Notes: generated by a model from the sequence alone, not told the origin. A stretch of DNA of 64,000 nucleotides from CALODP01 sp942492055 (GCA_942492055.1 CALODP010000015.1:372001-436000); one strand, 5' to 3'. Counted from the first letter of the stretch, positions 7,984-15,957 are shown. Numbers and translations: made by a program.

Positions 7984-8418
7984 GTGGAATTAAGCATTAT
8001 TGGACTCTTGAAAAAGAAAAAAAGAATAGGTTTTGTTTATAACGCACCATCGTCCTTTTCTGACGAAATAATAAAAATAGCGGGTAAGAATACGATTTTT
8101 ATTTCCGGTACAGATGCAGTAAATGTGCGGTTATGTAATCGTGAACTGCTTAATAAGTTCGATGTTGTTGGAAGAGATAATTATCCACATGAATGGATGA
8201 TTCATATTAGAAAAATAGTAGAAAAGAAAAACAGATTACTTGTCATTACAGACGCGGAATATCTGTGCGAAGGAGCTTTGAAATATCTCTTTGAAATAAA
8301 CGAACAAGTTGGAATTGGAATATTGTGCTACAGTAGTGATAAGCAGTTTCAACAAAATGTGAAAGAATCGAATTTTTATAAGGGTACGGTATTTTATGAA
8401 TGTAACTATGAAAAATAA
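7984..8418 (+). CDS. Degenerate MuB-like ATPase-fold protein
   Basis: A 144-residue protein from GTG, immediately after the transposase stop. It aligns in order with the AAA domain of the downstream MuB. RIGFVYNAPSSFSDEIIK (18-30) lies where Walker A should be but has no GKS/T. RLLVITDAEYL (84-94) matches Walker B and IGILCYSS matches sensor 1. It should not hydrolyse ATP in the usual way. It lacks MuB's N-terminal HTH and C-terminal domain. It could be a regulatory partner or decoy of MuB, or of the MuA tail; that is inference. Confidence 0.55.
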   Translation: MELSIIGLLKKKKRIGFVYNAPSSFSDEIIKIAGKNTIFISGTDAVNVRLCNRELLNKFDVVGRDNYPHEWMIHIRKIVEKKNRLLVITDAEYLCEGALKYLFEINEQVGIGILCYSSDKQFQQNVKESNFYKGTVFYECNYEK

Positions 8419-8424
8419 AAAAAA

Positions 8425-8467
8425 GTCTGCCGCTCTTTATTGTCCCCACAATGCAGTATCGGCAGAC
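8425..8467 (+). promoter_or_regulatory. Hairpin displaying the ATTGT-CCCC-ACAAT operator, upstream of muB
   Basis: GTCTGCCG (8425-8432) and CGGCAGAC (8460-8467) form a perfect 8-bp stem. Its loop contains the second copy of ATTGTCCCCACAATGCA (8439-8455). There is no T-run, so this is not a classic terminator. It lies between the MuB-like gene and muB and could regulate muB at the RNA or DNA level. Confidence 0.5.
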
Positions 8468-8508
8468 CCTAACTCAAATTAACCAAACAATATAACAAAG
8501 AGGAAAAA

Positions 8509-9441
8509 ATGAGTCATATAAATTTATCAAACGCAGAAATCGAAAATATACGACAAGAATTAAAACATTGGCAAGCCGAAGATCCTAAAAAAAGGACATT
8601 CGCCCTTGTAGCTAAAAATACCGGCTACAGCCCGGCAACAATAAGTTTATTCTCCAGCAACTCCTATACCGGAGATATTGAAAGTGTTGCATCAAAAATA
8701 AGAAATTTTCTCGATCTGGAAAACAGTAAACTAATCCAGATAGATGACAAAGCTAAGTTTGTTATGACTACTGCGGCGAAAGATGCGACTCGTGCTATAC
8801 AATACGCTATTGCCTATAGAAAATTAGTTCTGATACAAGGTGATCCTGGAAGCGGTAAAAGCATGACGCTTAGCGAATATGCATCGAATAATACAACCAG
8901 TGTATTAATCGAAGTTGATGATACTGTAACAAAAACCTCTCTGATTACAGATTTGTGTAGAAAGCTCAAATTACCAAACGATGGCACAATAAACGAAAAA
9001 TTCAATAGTATAATCAGCTACTTGAAGTCAAGTAACCGAGTATTAATAATTGACGAAGGTGAGAACCTAAAAACTGCCGAGTTGGAAGTAATTCGCCGAA
9101 TTCATGACTTCACAAAAGTTCCGGTAGTTTTGGCCGGAACAAAAATACTTGAGAAAAAACTTTGCGGACGTAATTTTCAATTAAAACAACTCTCTAGTAG
9201 GGTTGGAATGAATATGAAAATGGATTCGCTAACCGAAAACGACGCCAAACTAATTATTGAAGCTAATTTTCCCGTTGCCGCTAAGTTATCCCCGATGTTT
9301 TACATGCTCTGCAAACAAAACGCCAGAAATCTTGAAAATCTGATAGATCTTGTCCGTTTCGCTATGGTAAACAGTAACTGCCCAATAACAGAAGATCTAA
9401 TAGACGAATGCGCAACAATGCTGTTAACTCAATTCAATTAA
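8509..9441 (+). CDS. MuB-like target-capture ATPase
   Basis: A 310-residue protein with an N-terminal HTH (ALVAKNTGYSPATISLFSS, residues 32-50). The AAA domain has Walker A GDPGSGKSM (111-119) and Walker B VLIIDEG (178-184), then a sensor segment VVLAGTK. The C-terminal ~70 residues are the helical domain of MuB homologues. It binds target DNA in an ATP-dependent filament and delivers it to the transposase, giving target immunity. A good ribosome site (AGAGGA) precedes ATG 8509. Confidence 0.9.
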   Translation: MSHINLSNAEIENIRQELKHWQAEDPKKRTFALVAKNTGYSPATISLFSSNSYTGDIESVASKIRNFLDLENSKLIQIDDKAKFVMTTAAKDATRAIQYAIAYRKLVLIQGDPGSGKSMTLSEYASNNTTSVLIEVDDTVTKTSLITDLCRKLKLPNDGTINEKFNSIISYLKSSNRVLIIDEGENLKTAELEVIRRIHDFTKVPVVLAGTKILEKKLCGRNFQLKQLSSRVGMNMKMDSLTENDAKLIIEANFPVAAKLSPMFYMLCKQNARNLENLIDLVRFAMVNSNCPITEDLIDECATMLLTQFN

Positions 9442-9455
9442 CGAGGAGTTAAGGC

Positions 9456-9656
9456 ATGTTTATCGGGACATTAAAGCAAAGTTATCAAGTTGTATTCAGC
9501 TTGATCGGGGAAACAAATAAAGAGAAAAAATACACATGGGACGAACTAGTTAGTATGGCAAGCAAAAAAAACTATCAGACATTATCGAGCAAGAAAGAAT
9601 TCTTTATTTACGATGAGAATAATAAACGAATCCTTGTCGGGAAAGGAGTGGAGTAA
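9456..9656 (+). CDS. Hypothetical early protein (66 aa)
   Basis: It starts after GAGGAG. A small basic protein (MFIGTLKQSYQVVFSL, ending KRILVGKGVE) that reads as a small beta-rich fold. The stop overlaps the next start (ATGA). It is typical of the semi-essential early genes downstream of muB, and I do not recognise it. Confidence 0.55.
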   Translation: MFIGTLKQSYQVVFSLIGETNKEKKYTWDELVSMASKKNYQTLSSKKEFFIYDENNKRILVGKGVE

Positions 9657-9967
9657 TGAAAAAGGTATTATTGAAAGTAAAAAGATATGACGGTGAAGAA
9701 TACAAAATGGATCTAGAGGACTTATTGGATATTCAATGCGAGGTAATAGATCTATTAGATATTACTAGTGAGGTATTCCTAGAGTCAGATTCCATTTCCA
9801 TGGAAGAAAAAAGGGAAAAGCTCAAAGAAGAATATCGCAAAAATAAAGAAATTATCCTTAATGACTTAAAAGTAATACTCAATGTGCAAGAGGCTCAATT
9901 TATTGAAGAGGAGCAAGATGATGTTGAGCTGATTCTTTCAAGAAAGCATGAACTTCTAACAATATAG
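9656..9967 (+). CDS. Hypothetical acidic early protein (103 aa)
   Basis: Coupled to the preceding gene by an ATGA overlap. The protein is very acidic and helical (DLEDLLDIQCEVIDLLDI, EEEQDDVELIL). There is no recognised domain. The charge pattern resembles DNA-mimic or chaperone-like phage proteins, but nothing specific supports that. Confidence 0.55.
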   Translation: MKKVLLKVKRYDGEEYKMDLEDLLDIQCEVIDLLDITSEVFLESDSISMEEKREKLKEEYRKNKEIILNDLKVILNVQEAQFIEEEQDDVELILSRKHELLTI

Positions 9968-9977
9968 GGCTAATACA

Positions 9978-10235
9978 ATGGTAAAGCAATATCTAAAAGA
10001 AGCACTAGAACAGTATCCGGAAGCGGAAACTAATTACGAGGCTTTGGATAATTTAGCCTCATGCGTACAGAAAGAAGCAATGTTTGCGGAAATAGGAACT
10101 CCAGAGTTTGATGTATTACGGAAAAAGTATTTAGCAGTAATTGACGAAAGAGACTTACAAGCTGTAATGTACATAAAAAAAAGGAGCAACGATGGCTTTC
10201 AAAGTGAACACCGAGAAAGTCAAGCGAATCGTTGA
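9978..10235 (+). CDS. Hypothetical early protein (85 aa)
   Basis: Starts MVKQYLKEALEQYPEAE and is helical throughout. The 3' end overlaps the next gene by 44 bases. No family is recognised; it is part of the early rightward operon. Confidence 0.45.
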   Translation: MVKQYLKEALEQYPEAETNYEALDNLASCVQKEAMFAEIGTPEFDVLRKKYLAVIDERDLQAVMYIKKRSNDGFQSEHRESQANR

Positions 10236-10638
10236 GCAAGGTGTGACAGCGGATTGTCCACTATTCCGAGGAATGAACGCTAAAAATCTGCCTTCTTGGG
10301 TTTGGCACGCCAATGAGATAAAGGCAGAAACATTCAATTTGTTAGGGCATTTCTTCGGTTTTCAGTCATTGAGCTACATTAAAACTGTAGTTCAATTCGG
10401 TGGCGCGGCAACAGATAATGAAGTCGCTATTAAATTAGGATGGCCTTCGAGCACTGTAAGCGCACGCCGAAATTCACTAAAACGTCTCGGTATAATTAAA
10501 AGTTACCCGGGAAAAGAAAAAGTAAAACGAAAAGGAATCTTTTATGTGAAAAACACAGTCTGGGAACTGGATTTCGGGAAACTAAAAGATTTCTTTATTG
10601 ATAACGGAGGTGAAATTCATGGAGAAAACTATGGATGA
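10192..10638 (+). CDS. Winged-helix DNA-binding protein (148 aa)
   Basis: A strong AAGGAG site precedes ATG 10192. The centre holds a winged helix (GGAATDNEVAIKLGWPSSTV, SARRNSLKRLGIIKSY) and the wing ends in GIFYVKNTVWEL. This resembles MarR/replication-initiator-type HTH domains in early operons. It is probably a transcription or replication regulator; the target is unknown. Confidence 0.6.
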   Translation: MAFKVNTEKVKRIVEQGVTADCPLFRGMNAKNLPSWVWHANEIKAETFNLLGHFFGFQSLSYIKTVVQFGGAATDNEVAIKLGWPSSTVSARRNSLKRLGIIKSYPGKEKVKRKGIFYVKNTVWELDFGKLKDFFIDNGGEIHGENYG

Positions 10639-10921
10639 TGTAGCAAAAGCAACACTTCAGCAGTTTAATGCTGCTCACAAAAGGATTGTGATTCGCGAAG
10701 AGAAAATGGAATCTCTCCAAAAAGTAGCTGATGAGACGGCTGTTGCCGCCGCTAAAAATTCTTCCGCTAAGAGAGAGATAAAGGATCTTCGTGATGAGAA
10801 TGAAAAAGACAGGACTTTCGTAAAGCAAGCAATGGAGTTTTACGATGAAATATCAGATGAACAGACCGGTGTTGGGGTAGGTGATCTCTTTACTCAAGGC
10901 GAGGGAGATCATGAAGCGTAG
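10619..10921 (+). CDS. Hypothetical coiled-coil early protein (100 aa)
   Basis: Start ATG 10619 is chosen because a perfect GGAGGTG lies 6 bases upstream; the longer frame from TTG 10598 has none. The protein is a heptad-rich helix (KRIVIREEKMESLQKVADET, SSAKREIKDLRDENEKDR). It overlaps both neighbours and precedes gam. No known family. Confidence 0.55.
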   Translation: MEKTMDDVAKATLQQFNAAHKRIVIREEKMESLQKVADETAVAAAKNSSAKREIKDLRDENEKDRTFVKQAMEFYDEISDEQTGVGVGDLFTQGEGDHEA

Positions 10922-11429
10922 AACAAAGCTCTCAATAGAGAGCTTTGACTCTCTCGATGCAAGACTAAAAAAAATAGCTGATGATGAGCAGAAAATAAAA
11001 GCTCTCGAAAGTGATATGAATAGAGAAATGCTAAAGATAAAGGAAGGCTACGAGGAGCAAATTAAGGAGATTAAGAAATCCATTTCAAATAATGAAAAGG
11101 ATATTTCAAAGTTTCTTAAAGCAAACAAAAGCAAATTTCAAGAGGTGCGCTCTAAAAATCTGACATACGGCGTGGTAGGTTTCCAGAAAGGGCAAAAACA
11201 TCTTAGCAAGAAAAGCAGAAAAGATAGTTGGGATTCAATAGCTGATAAGTTCTTCGATTTATTCGGAGAAAAGTATGTCATCCTAAAGAAAACGTTAAAC
11301 AAAAACTCGGTAGTGACGGCATTCAAAAATAAAAACCTTACCGAGGAGCAATTGGCACTTGGAGGAGTTAAGATAGTTCAAAAAGACGAACCATTTTACA
11401 AGCTAGACATAGAAGAAATTCAGGAGTAA
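10911..11429 (+). CDS. gam: Gam-like host-nuclease inhibitor
   Basis: A 172-residue protein from ATG 10911, with GAGGGAG upstream. It matches Mu Gam: a long N-terminal coiled coil (ESDMNREMLKIKEGYEEQI), then the DNA-binding part (LTYGVVGFQKGQKHL, WDSIADKFFDLFGEKY) and the closing GGVKIVQKDEPFYKLD. Gam binds DNA ends and blocks host exonucleases, as a Ku-like dimer. Confidence 0.85.
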   Translation: MKRRTKLSIESFDSLDARLKKIADDEQKIKALESDMNREMLKIKEGYEEQIKEIKKSISNNEKDISKFLKANKSKFQEVRSKNLTYGVVGFQKGQKHLSKKSRKDSWDSIADKFFDLFGEKYVILKKTLNKNSVVTAFKNKNLTEEQLALGGVKIVQKDEPFYKLDIEEIQE

Positions 11430-11432
11430 GAG

Positions 11433-11765
11433 ATGGGAATAAGAAACATAAACTACGGATTAGATTTTGTTGCAAGTGTTGAGATTGACGAGGAAAGAGC
11501 AATCGAGTCAATTAAGGATTGTGTATTACACAGCGATAACAGCTCTAGTTTATTGAATTCTTACAACGGAGATTTTATTGAGGCTTATCTGCATGAGTTA
11601 GCAGTCATAATACTTCCGATGACAAAAGAATACGAGCTTGAAGGAATTATCGGACAATTTGAAGATATGGATGGCTTTTTCCCGATAGATGGAAGTAGCG
11701 GAGTAAAATTACTTGCTGTGGATGAATGGGAATGGAAAAATCAAATTGAGATTTCAAACCCATAA
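11433..11765 (+). CDS. DUF2528-like protein (110 aa)
   Basis: It follows gam by 3 bases. The pattern VASVEIDEERA near the start and DMDGFFPIDGSSGVKLLAVD near the end fits the DUF2528 family, which is common in Mu-like phages. Function is unknown. It is acidic and has no membrane or DNA-binding motif. Confidence 0.5.
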   Translation: MGIRNINYGLDFVASVEIDEERAIESIKDCVLHSDNSSSLLNSYNGDFIEAYLHELAVIILPMTKEYELEGIIGQFEDMDGFFPIDGSSGVKLLAVDEWEWKNQIEISNP

Positions 11766-11776
11766 TGGAGCCGAAA

Positions 11777-12097
11777 ATGAACAATGACTATGAGAAAATA
11801 CGATCGGTTTTACAAGATGCTCTTTCGGACGCTATGAGTAAAAGTAATACTATAGAACCCGAAGAGATTTCAGAAGCAATTTCCGCTCTTAATAATGTGG
11901 AGCTTAAAAGTGATTCCATTCTTCTTAAAATAATATCTCTTAAAGACGAATGGAATAAAGAAATAGATGGGTTTGAAAACTTGATTGATTTTTGCTCCAA
12001 AAAGAATATGAAATTGGAAAGTATACTACTATTAGAAAAAAGAGAATTATTAATGAGGAAACAATTTGAAATACGTGAAATAGTAGAGGAGGCATAA
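11777..12097 (+). CDS. Hypothetical early protein (106 aa)
   Basis: Start ATG 11777 is preferred because GGAG lies 6 bases upstream; an in-frame ATG at 11765 overlaps the previous stop. A helical acidic protein (DYEKIRSVLQDALSDAMSKS, ESILLLEKRELLMRK). Not recognised. Confidence 0.5.
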   Translation: MNNDYEKIRSVLQDALSDAMSKSNTIEPEEISEAISALNNVELKSDSILLKIISLKDEWNKEIDGFENLIDFCSKKNMKLESILLLEKRELLMRKQFEIREIVEEA

Positions 12098-12163
12098 TGA
12101 AAAGGTAGAATTGATAGTAGAATAGTAAAAAAAATATTAACAAAACAAAATTAGCACTCAATA

Positions 12164-12182
12164 GGCCTCTGAAAAAGAGGCC
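12164..12182 (+). promoter_or_regulatory. Strong hairpin between early and middle genes
   Basis: GGCCTCT (12164-12170) and AGAGGCC (12176-12182) form a perfect 7-bp stem with a GAAAA loop. There is no T-run after it. It lies just before the gp16-like gene and may be a processing or stability element, or a Rho-assisted stop. Confidence 0.45.
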
Positions 12183-12203
12183 AATAATTCTCGGAAAACA
12201 AAA

Positions 12204-12659
12204 ATGGCACGAAAACCAAAACCAATAGCACCCTGGCAAATAACAAAAATCCACATTGCGGCCAACCAATTGGGATTGATAGATAAAAACTCCAAATCGG
12301 ATAATTACAGACAAATTCTATCCGGGTTTATTTCCAAAGATGGCAAGCAATCCTCAAGTTGTAAGGATCTGAACTTTGATCAGGCCAATGAGCTACTTGC
12401 TTTGTTTGAAAGATTAGGTTTCACCGCAAAGAAAGCAAATGAGAATGAGTACAAAAAGAAATTCAAAAATAATCGTGGAAATAACTTCGCAACACCAAAA
12501 CAACTCGGGTTAATTAGAGGATTGTGGGAAGAAAGATCACGAAATAAGTCACCTGAAAGCTTAAACAAGTTTATTAAAAATATAGTAAAGATAGATGATA
12601 TTACTTGGTTAAAGAAAGGTCATGTTTCAAAAGTAATAAAGGCGATAGAGAACTTATGA
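12204..12659 (+). CDS. GemA/Mu gp16-like regulatory protein (DUF1018)
   Basis: A 151-residue protein with the family pattern IHIAANQLGLIDKNSKSDNY, YRQILSGFISKDGKQSSSCKD, then ATPKQLGLIRGLWEERSR and a C-terminal helix. GemA in Mu alters host gene expression and supercoiling. The stop overlaps the Mor-like start (ATGA at 12656-12659), coupling the two genes. Confidence 0.8.
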   Translation: MARKPKPIAPWQITKIHIAANQLGLIDKNSKSDNYRQILSGFISKDGKQSSSCKDLNFDQANELLALFERLGFTAKKANENEYKKKFKNNRGNNFATPKQLGLIRGLWEERSRNKSPESLNKFIKNIVKIDDITWLKKGHVSKVIKAIENL

Positions 12660-12955
12660 ACTCAACACATGAACTTGTAAAACAATTGGATTATGAAAAG
12701 TATTTCAATGATGAAGAAAGGCTTATGATTGAAATCATTGGGATAGATAAATTCATCACACTGCTTGAAGAATTTAAGAGCACCTATTTTTATTTCTCTA
12801 CCGAAAGGTTGAATGAAATAAAAAAGGAGTGGGTAAAAAAACAAGGCCGAAGCCAAAGCAAATTCGTGCTATGCAAAAAGACCGGCTTTTCGCAACGTAC
12901 AATTGAGAGACTTTTAGGAGATCCTATTGATGATGAAGCTTCACTATTTGACTAG
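12656..12955 (+). CDS. Mor/C-like transcription activator
   Basis: A 99-residue protein from the ATG in the ATGA overlap. The layout fits the Mor family: an N-terminal dimerisation part (IIGIDKFITLLEEFKSTYFY) with a beta-strand, then an HTH (SKFVLCKKTGFSQRTIERLL, residues ~68-87). In Mu, Mor activates middle and C late promoters. Its position after gp16 matches Mu gene order. It is likely the activator of the divergent late operons around 22.2 kb. Confidence 0.65.
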   Translation: MNSTHELVKQLDYEKYFNDEERLMIEIIGIDKFITLLEEFKSTYFYFSTERLNEIKKEWVKKQGRSQSKFVLCKKTGFSQRTIERLLGDPIDDEASLFD

Positions 12956-13035
12956 TATAATAATCCCTTGTTTAGTTGCACTGGCATTCAAAAAGCAAAT
13001 AATAAGGTTTATTTATTTCATTCTGGGAGTTGAAG

Positions 13036-13365
13036 ATGATGACAGGAAATAGTGTTCGCATTAACGGGAAAGAGATTTACGACAGAATCGTATCCGTATG
13101 CGAAATCGGAAACAAAAAGGTAGTGAAGCTACAAGAGAGAGGATTTTTCTTTTCTGAGGCTGTTGATGTAGTTCCGGAATGTGAACTTACAGTAATCTCA
13201 AAGGAGAAAAAGGCGTTTTCCATCATGCTTGACAATATCATATCAAAGCGTAAAACATCATTGGACTATTTGAATAAAGAATCGAAGACCGAAGAGTATT
13301 ATAGAACAGATATAGAAATAGGAACTCTACTAACAATTAAGGCAGAGCTATTTATCAACAGCTAG
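13036..13365 (+). CDS. Hypothetical protein (109 aa)
   Basis: ATG 13036 follows GGGAG. The N-terminal half reads as a small SH3-like barrel (SVRINGKEIYDRIVSVCEIG, VKLQERGFFFSEAVDVVPE) and the C-terminal half is helical. It ends against the convergent toxin gene. Not recognised. Confidence 0.5.
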   Translation: MMTGNSVRINGKEIYDRIVSVCEIGNKKVVKLQERGFFFSEAVDVVPECELTVISKEKKAFSIMLDNIISKRKTSLDYLNKESKTEEYYRTDIEIGTLLTIKAELFINS

Positions 13366-13787
13366 GAAATATCAATATCAAAATCTATTTCCGAATATCC
13401 TAATATGGAATTAGCAATAGTTTCTTTTAATGCTAAATATGTATTACATTCTAATCTGGCGCATTTTTCATGAAATGCATCAATTAATACAGGTTGATAC
13501 AAATTTAGCAAAGCAAAACATTTCTTAGCCGGATTGAATTTTTCATTGATCTGCTCAAATCCATCTCTTACAGGGAACCGATATTTATCTTCTTCTCCTA
13601 TAGAAGAGAAAGGTACAATAAACACCGACTCGCAAGGAGGAGTAGTTAACGAACAATTGCATAACACAACACATGGCCTCATTTGCTTATCGTTAAGCTT
13701 GTCTTCCATGTAAATGTGTCTAGAGTTGATATAGAAAATATCTCCAGGTTGAGGGGGTCTCACTTTCTTTAGTATTTCTCTATTCAT
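13362..13787 (-). CDS. MazF/PemK-like toxin of a Panacea-type TA pair
   Basis: A 141-residue protein with the PemK-fold signature PGDIFYIN near residue 14, MRPCVVLCNCSL near 36, and VFIVPFSS near 55, then helices. PemK/MazF proteins are sequence-specific ribonucleases. It is second in a leftward two-gene operon and overlaps the antitoxin gene by 8 bases. A related non-ribonucleolytic PemK-like protein remains possible because the rest of the domain is divergent. Confidence 0.6.
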   Translation of the reverse strand: MNREILKKVRPPQPGDIFYINSRHIYMEDKLNDKQMRPCVVLCNCSLTTPPCESVFIVPFSSIGEEDKYRFPVRDGFEQINEKFNPAKKCFALLNLYQPVLIDAFHEKCARLECNTYLALKETIANSILGYSEIDFDIDIS

Positions 13788-14445
13788 AATTTGGACGGAA
13801 TTGTTTTAAAAACGCAAACTCTTCATGGTCTTTTCGTATTTGTTCTGGATATTTTACATCTTGGAATTTATTCATATGTTTAATTGCCATTAAGATACCA
13901 GGATGAATACTCTTCCCATGATCTGACATTTTTATATTTGGATTAACCAATACGGGTGATCCGATTTCTCTGTTATAAGGGTTATTAATATAATTAATGA
14001 TAGGCTGAGTCTTGTATACAATGCTTTCAAGTTCTTCGGTAGAAAGATCTCCATATTTTCGAATTACCTTATCGGCTAGATTTTGGGCATAAGAAGGTAG
14101 TTGAATGGAGTAAGCAAAATCCATGTTAGCGTCAATATGAATTTTGACTTTGAAATCAGAATCCATTTTACGCTTTTTGTTTAATTCTTCACAGTCACCA
14201 AGTAATATATTGTTTTCTATGTTCTTTTGAATTTGCTGCTTATAGTTAGAAATAACCGGTCCGTGAGGAATTTTAATAAATTTTTCCTTTGTGAATCTCA
14301 TTCCAAAATTACGGATATGGAAAAACTCGAAAAGATAGGTTAGTTTATTATAATGGTATAGTCCAATATTATCTAAATGGCTAGTAATATAATATGTAAC
14401 CTTATCCAGTGTTGATAAGTTAGGTAAATCTATTTTTGTGCCCAT
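13780..14445 (-). CDS. Panacea-domain antitoxin (DUF4065, SocA-like)
   Basis: A 221-residue protein. The Panacea pattern is visible as KLTYLFEFFHIRNFGMRF near residues 34-51, IPHGPVISNYKQQI near 59-72, and the later AQNLADKVIRKYGDLSTEELE. Panacea domains neutralise many unrelated toxins. It is the first gene of the leftward pair, with GAGGG 6 bases before the ATG. It is likely prophage cargo that gives addiction or superinfection defence. Confidence 0.65.
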   Translation of the reverse strand: MGTKIDLPNLSTLDKVTYYITSHLDNIGLYHYNKLTYLFEFFHIRNFGMRFTKEKFIKIPHGPVISNYKQQIQKNIENNILLGDCEELNKKRKMDSDFKVKIHIDANMDFAYSIQLPSYAQNLADKVIRKYGDLSTEELESIVYKTQPIINYINNPYNREIGSPVLVNPNIKMSDHGKSIHPGILMAIKHMNKFQDVKYPEQIRKDHEEFAFLKQFRPNYE

Positions 14446-14551
14446 ATATAACCCTCGTTAAGACAAAAAATAAAAAAAATATTTTTCATGCCAAAGAAAA
14501 ATATATTACTAACTAACAATTTTATTAGATTTGTTACGGCTAAAATAAACT

Positions 14552-14684
14552 TAATGTAACATAATTATCAGTCGGAGTTATACCCATTTTTATAAATTCG
14601 ACTGACTCTTCTATGCTCGCGAGACATGGAGGTGTATTTTTAGTTACATTAGGGATCACCAGCCAAGAGTCAGTCGTTTTTTTT
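14552..14684 (+). ncRNA. Attenuator-like or stand-alone structured RNA with intrinsic terminator
   Basis: CGACTGACTCTT (14599-14610) and AAGAGTCAGTCG (14665-14676) form a perfect 12-bp stem followed by T8 (14677-14684). Competing pairings are also perfect: CAGTCG (14569-14574) with CGACTG (14599-14604), and TAATGTAAC (14552-14560) with GTTACATTA (14643-14651). The element can thus switch between a terminator and alternative stems, or fold as a pseudoknot. It lies between the leftward TA operon and a rightward lipoprotein gene. I found no convincing promoter. Confidence 0.5.
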
Positions 14685-14745
14685 CTTTCCTCTTTCCCCC
14701 GTTATTTATAAATTAAAACATTCAACAAAAAAACATACTCTTGTT

Positions 14746-15270
14746 ATGAAAAAATATATTATTCTCTTTGTTTTGTTTATTGTAACTATATCGTGTACTC
14801 CCAGAAAAGACATAGAGCTTGAAAAGAAAAAGGACTTGGATAATACAAGAGGAGTCTTCGGATTTTTCTTAGGGGACACCATAACAAAATTTAAACCTAG
14901 TCAATTGAAAAAATTCCCTCTTTCAGACGGAGATAGCGTTTATCATTGCACCGCAATGGGCATCCCGAAGGAATATCTTGGGATCAAGATCAAAGAAATG
15001 AATGTAAAATTCGATCATGAAATAATAACTCGAATTAATATAGACTTCAATGATAGACTTAGTTATCTTCATTCTTTTAGGGATACAATCACTGGTTTAT
15101 ATGGTAATTCAGACAGGTTTAAAAGTAATGCTTATGGTTACGATGTTTTTGGATACGAATGGGAAGGAAGAGATATTAGAGTTGAGGTATATCGCATTGA
15201 CGGAGATAACAATATTAGTATACAATCCAATAAGTTAGATAATGAAATATACCGAAGATTTTACTATTGA
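14746..15270 (+). CDS. Prophage-encoded lipoprotein (174 aa)
   Basis: The N-terminus MKKYIILFVLFIVTISCTP is a lipoprotein signal peptide with the acylated Cys at residue 17. The mature part has no recognised domain but shows alternating beta segments (FGFFLGDTITKFKP, GYEWEGRDIRVEVYRIDGDN). It lies alone between the TA/RNA patch and the leftward head module, a typical place for a lysogenic-conversion gene. A role such as superinfection exclusion is possible but unproven. Confidence 0.6.
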   Translation: MKKYIILFVLFIVTISCTPRKDIELEKKKDLDNTRGVFGFFLGDTITKFKPSQLKKFPLSDGDSVYHCTAMGIPKEYLGIKIKEMNVKFDHEIITRINIDFNDRLSYLHSFRDTITGLYGNSDRFKSNAYGYDVFGYEWEGRDIRVEVYRIDGDNNISIQSNKLDNEIYRRFYY

Positions 15271-15404
15271 GTTTATCTTAAGTAAAAATCCGCAATCAAA
15301 GCATTTAAGAAAAAAAACACAATAAGTCCCAGCACTCCTTACAAATTTGCTAAAGCAACAGAATTCTTCTTTATTGATCAATTCTCTTAGATTTTGTAAT
15401 AATA

Positions 15405-15929
15405 TCATTTTATGAAGAAATCAGCAATAAGGGCATTCATATGCAGATAGTCTTCGTCTGTTAAGAACATAAACGGTCTTGCCGGAATGACAATTTTGTG
15501 AGACATTACTTTTTGCGCAAAATTCGCTTTCTTCTCGGTAGAGAAAAGAGTTTTTCCTTTATTCTTTCCTCTTTTATGCTTTTTGAAATGAATTACCTTA
15601 TTTTTGCTTTCAATCTCCCCACCAAATTGATGAATGGCTGCATAGACTTTATTTGTTGATACCATTGCGTATTCATTTGTTGATGAAGACTGAATTGACT
15701 TAGAAAGGGCTCCCTTGACCTGCAATATTTTTCCTGGCCAGCTACCCTTTTTACCCCTTTGCCGAATGGTGGATTTTTTAAGTGCAGGCCAAGGAATATT
15801 TCCACGAGCACCTTCTGTCTCAAAGTTCTTATCAACAGCACTAAGCATTTCTGCGGCGAGGATTGAATATAGTGGTTTCTTGTTCTGAGTAGCCTCCCAG
15901 AGAGGTTTTAATCCATCTTCCAATAGCAT
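15405..15929 (-). CDS. Mu gpG-like virion morphogenesis protein
   Basis: A 174-residue protein with the gpG/Phage_tail_S pattern: WPALKKSTIRQRG, KILQVKGALSKSIQ, VYAAIHQFGGEI, and the closing IPARPFMFLTDED. This family acts in tail completion or head-tail joining. It is the last gene of the leftward head module and is separated from MuF by an antisense RNA gene. Confidence 0.8.
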   Translation of the reverse strand: MLLEDGLKPLWEATQNKKPLYSILAAEMLSAVDKNFETEGARGNIPWPALKKSTIRQRGKKGSWPGKILQVKGALSKSIQSSSTNEYAMVSTNKVYAAIHQFGGEIESKNKVIHFKKHKRGKNKGKTLFSTEKKANFAQKVMSHKIVIPARPFMFLTDEDYLHMNALIADFFIK

Positions 15930-15957
15930 TGCTTTACTCGTTGTTTTTTTGTATAAT
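15929..15957 (+). promoter_or_regulatory. Sigma-70-like promoter for a prophage small RNA
   Basis: TTGCTT (15929-15934), a 17-base spacer and a consensus TATAAT (15952-15957) read rightward, against the surrounding genes. Transcription would start about 15963-15965, at the first bases of the structured RNA. Its -35 box overlaps the start codon of the leftward gpG gene. Confidence 0.6.
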
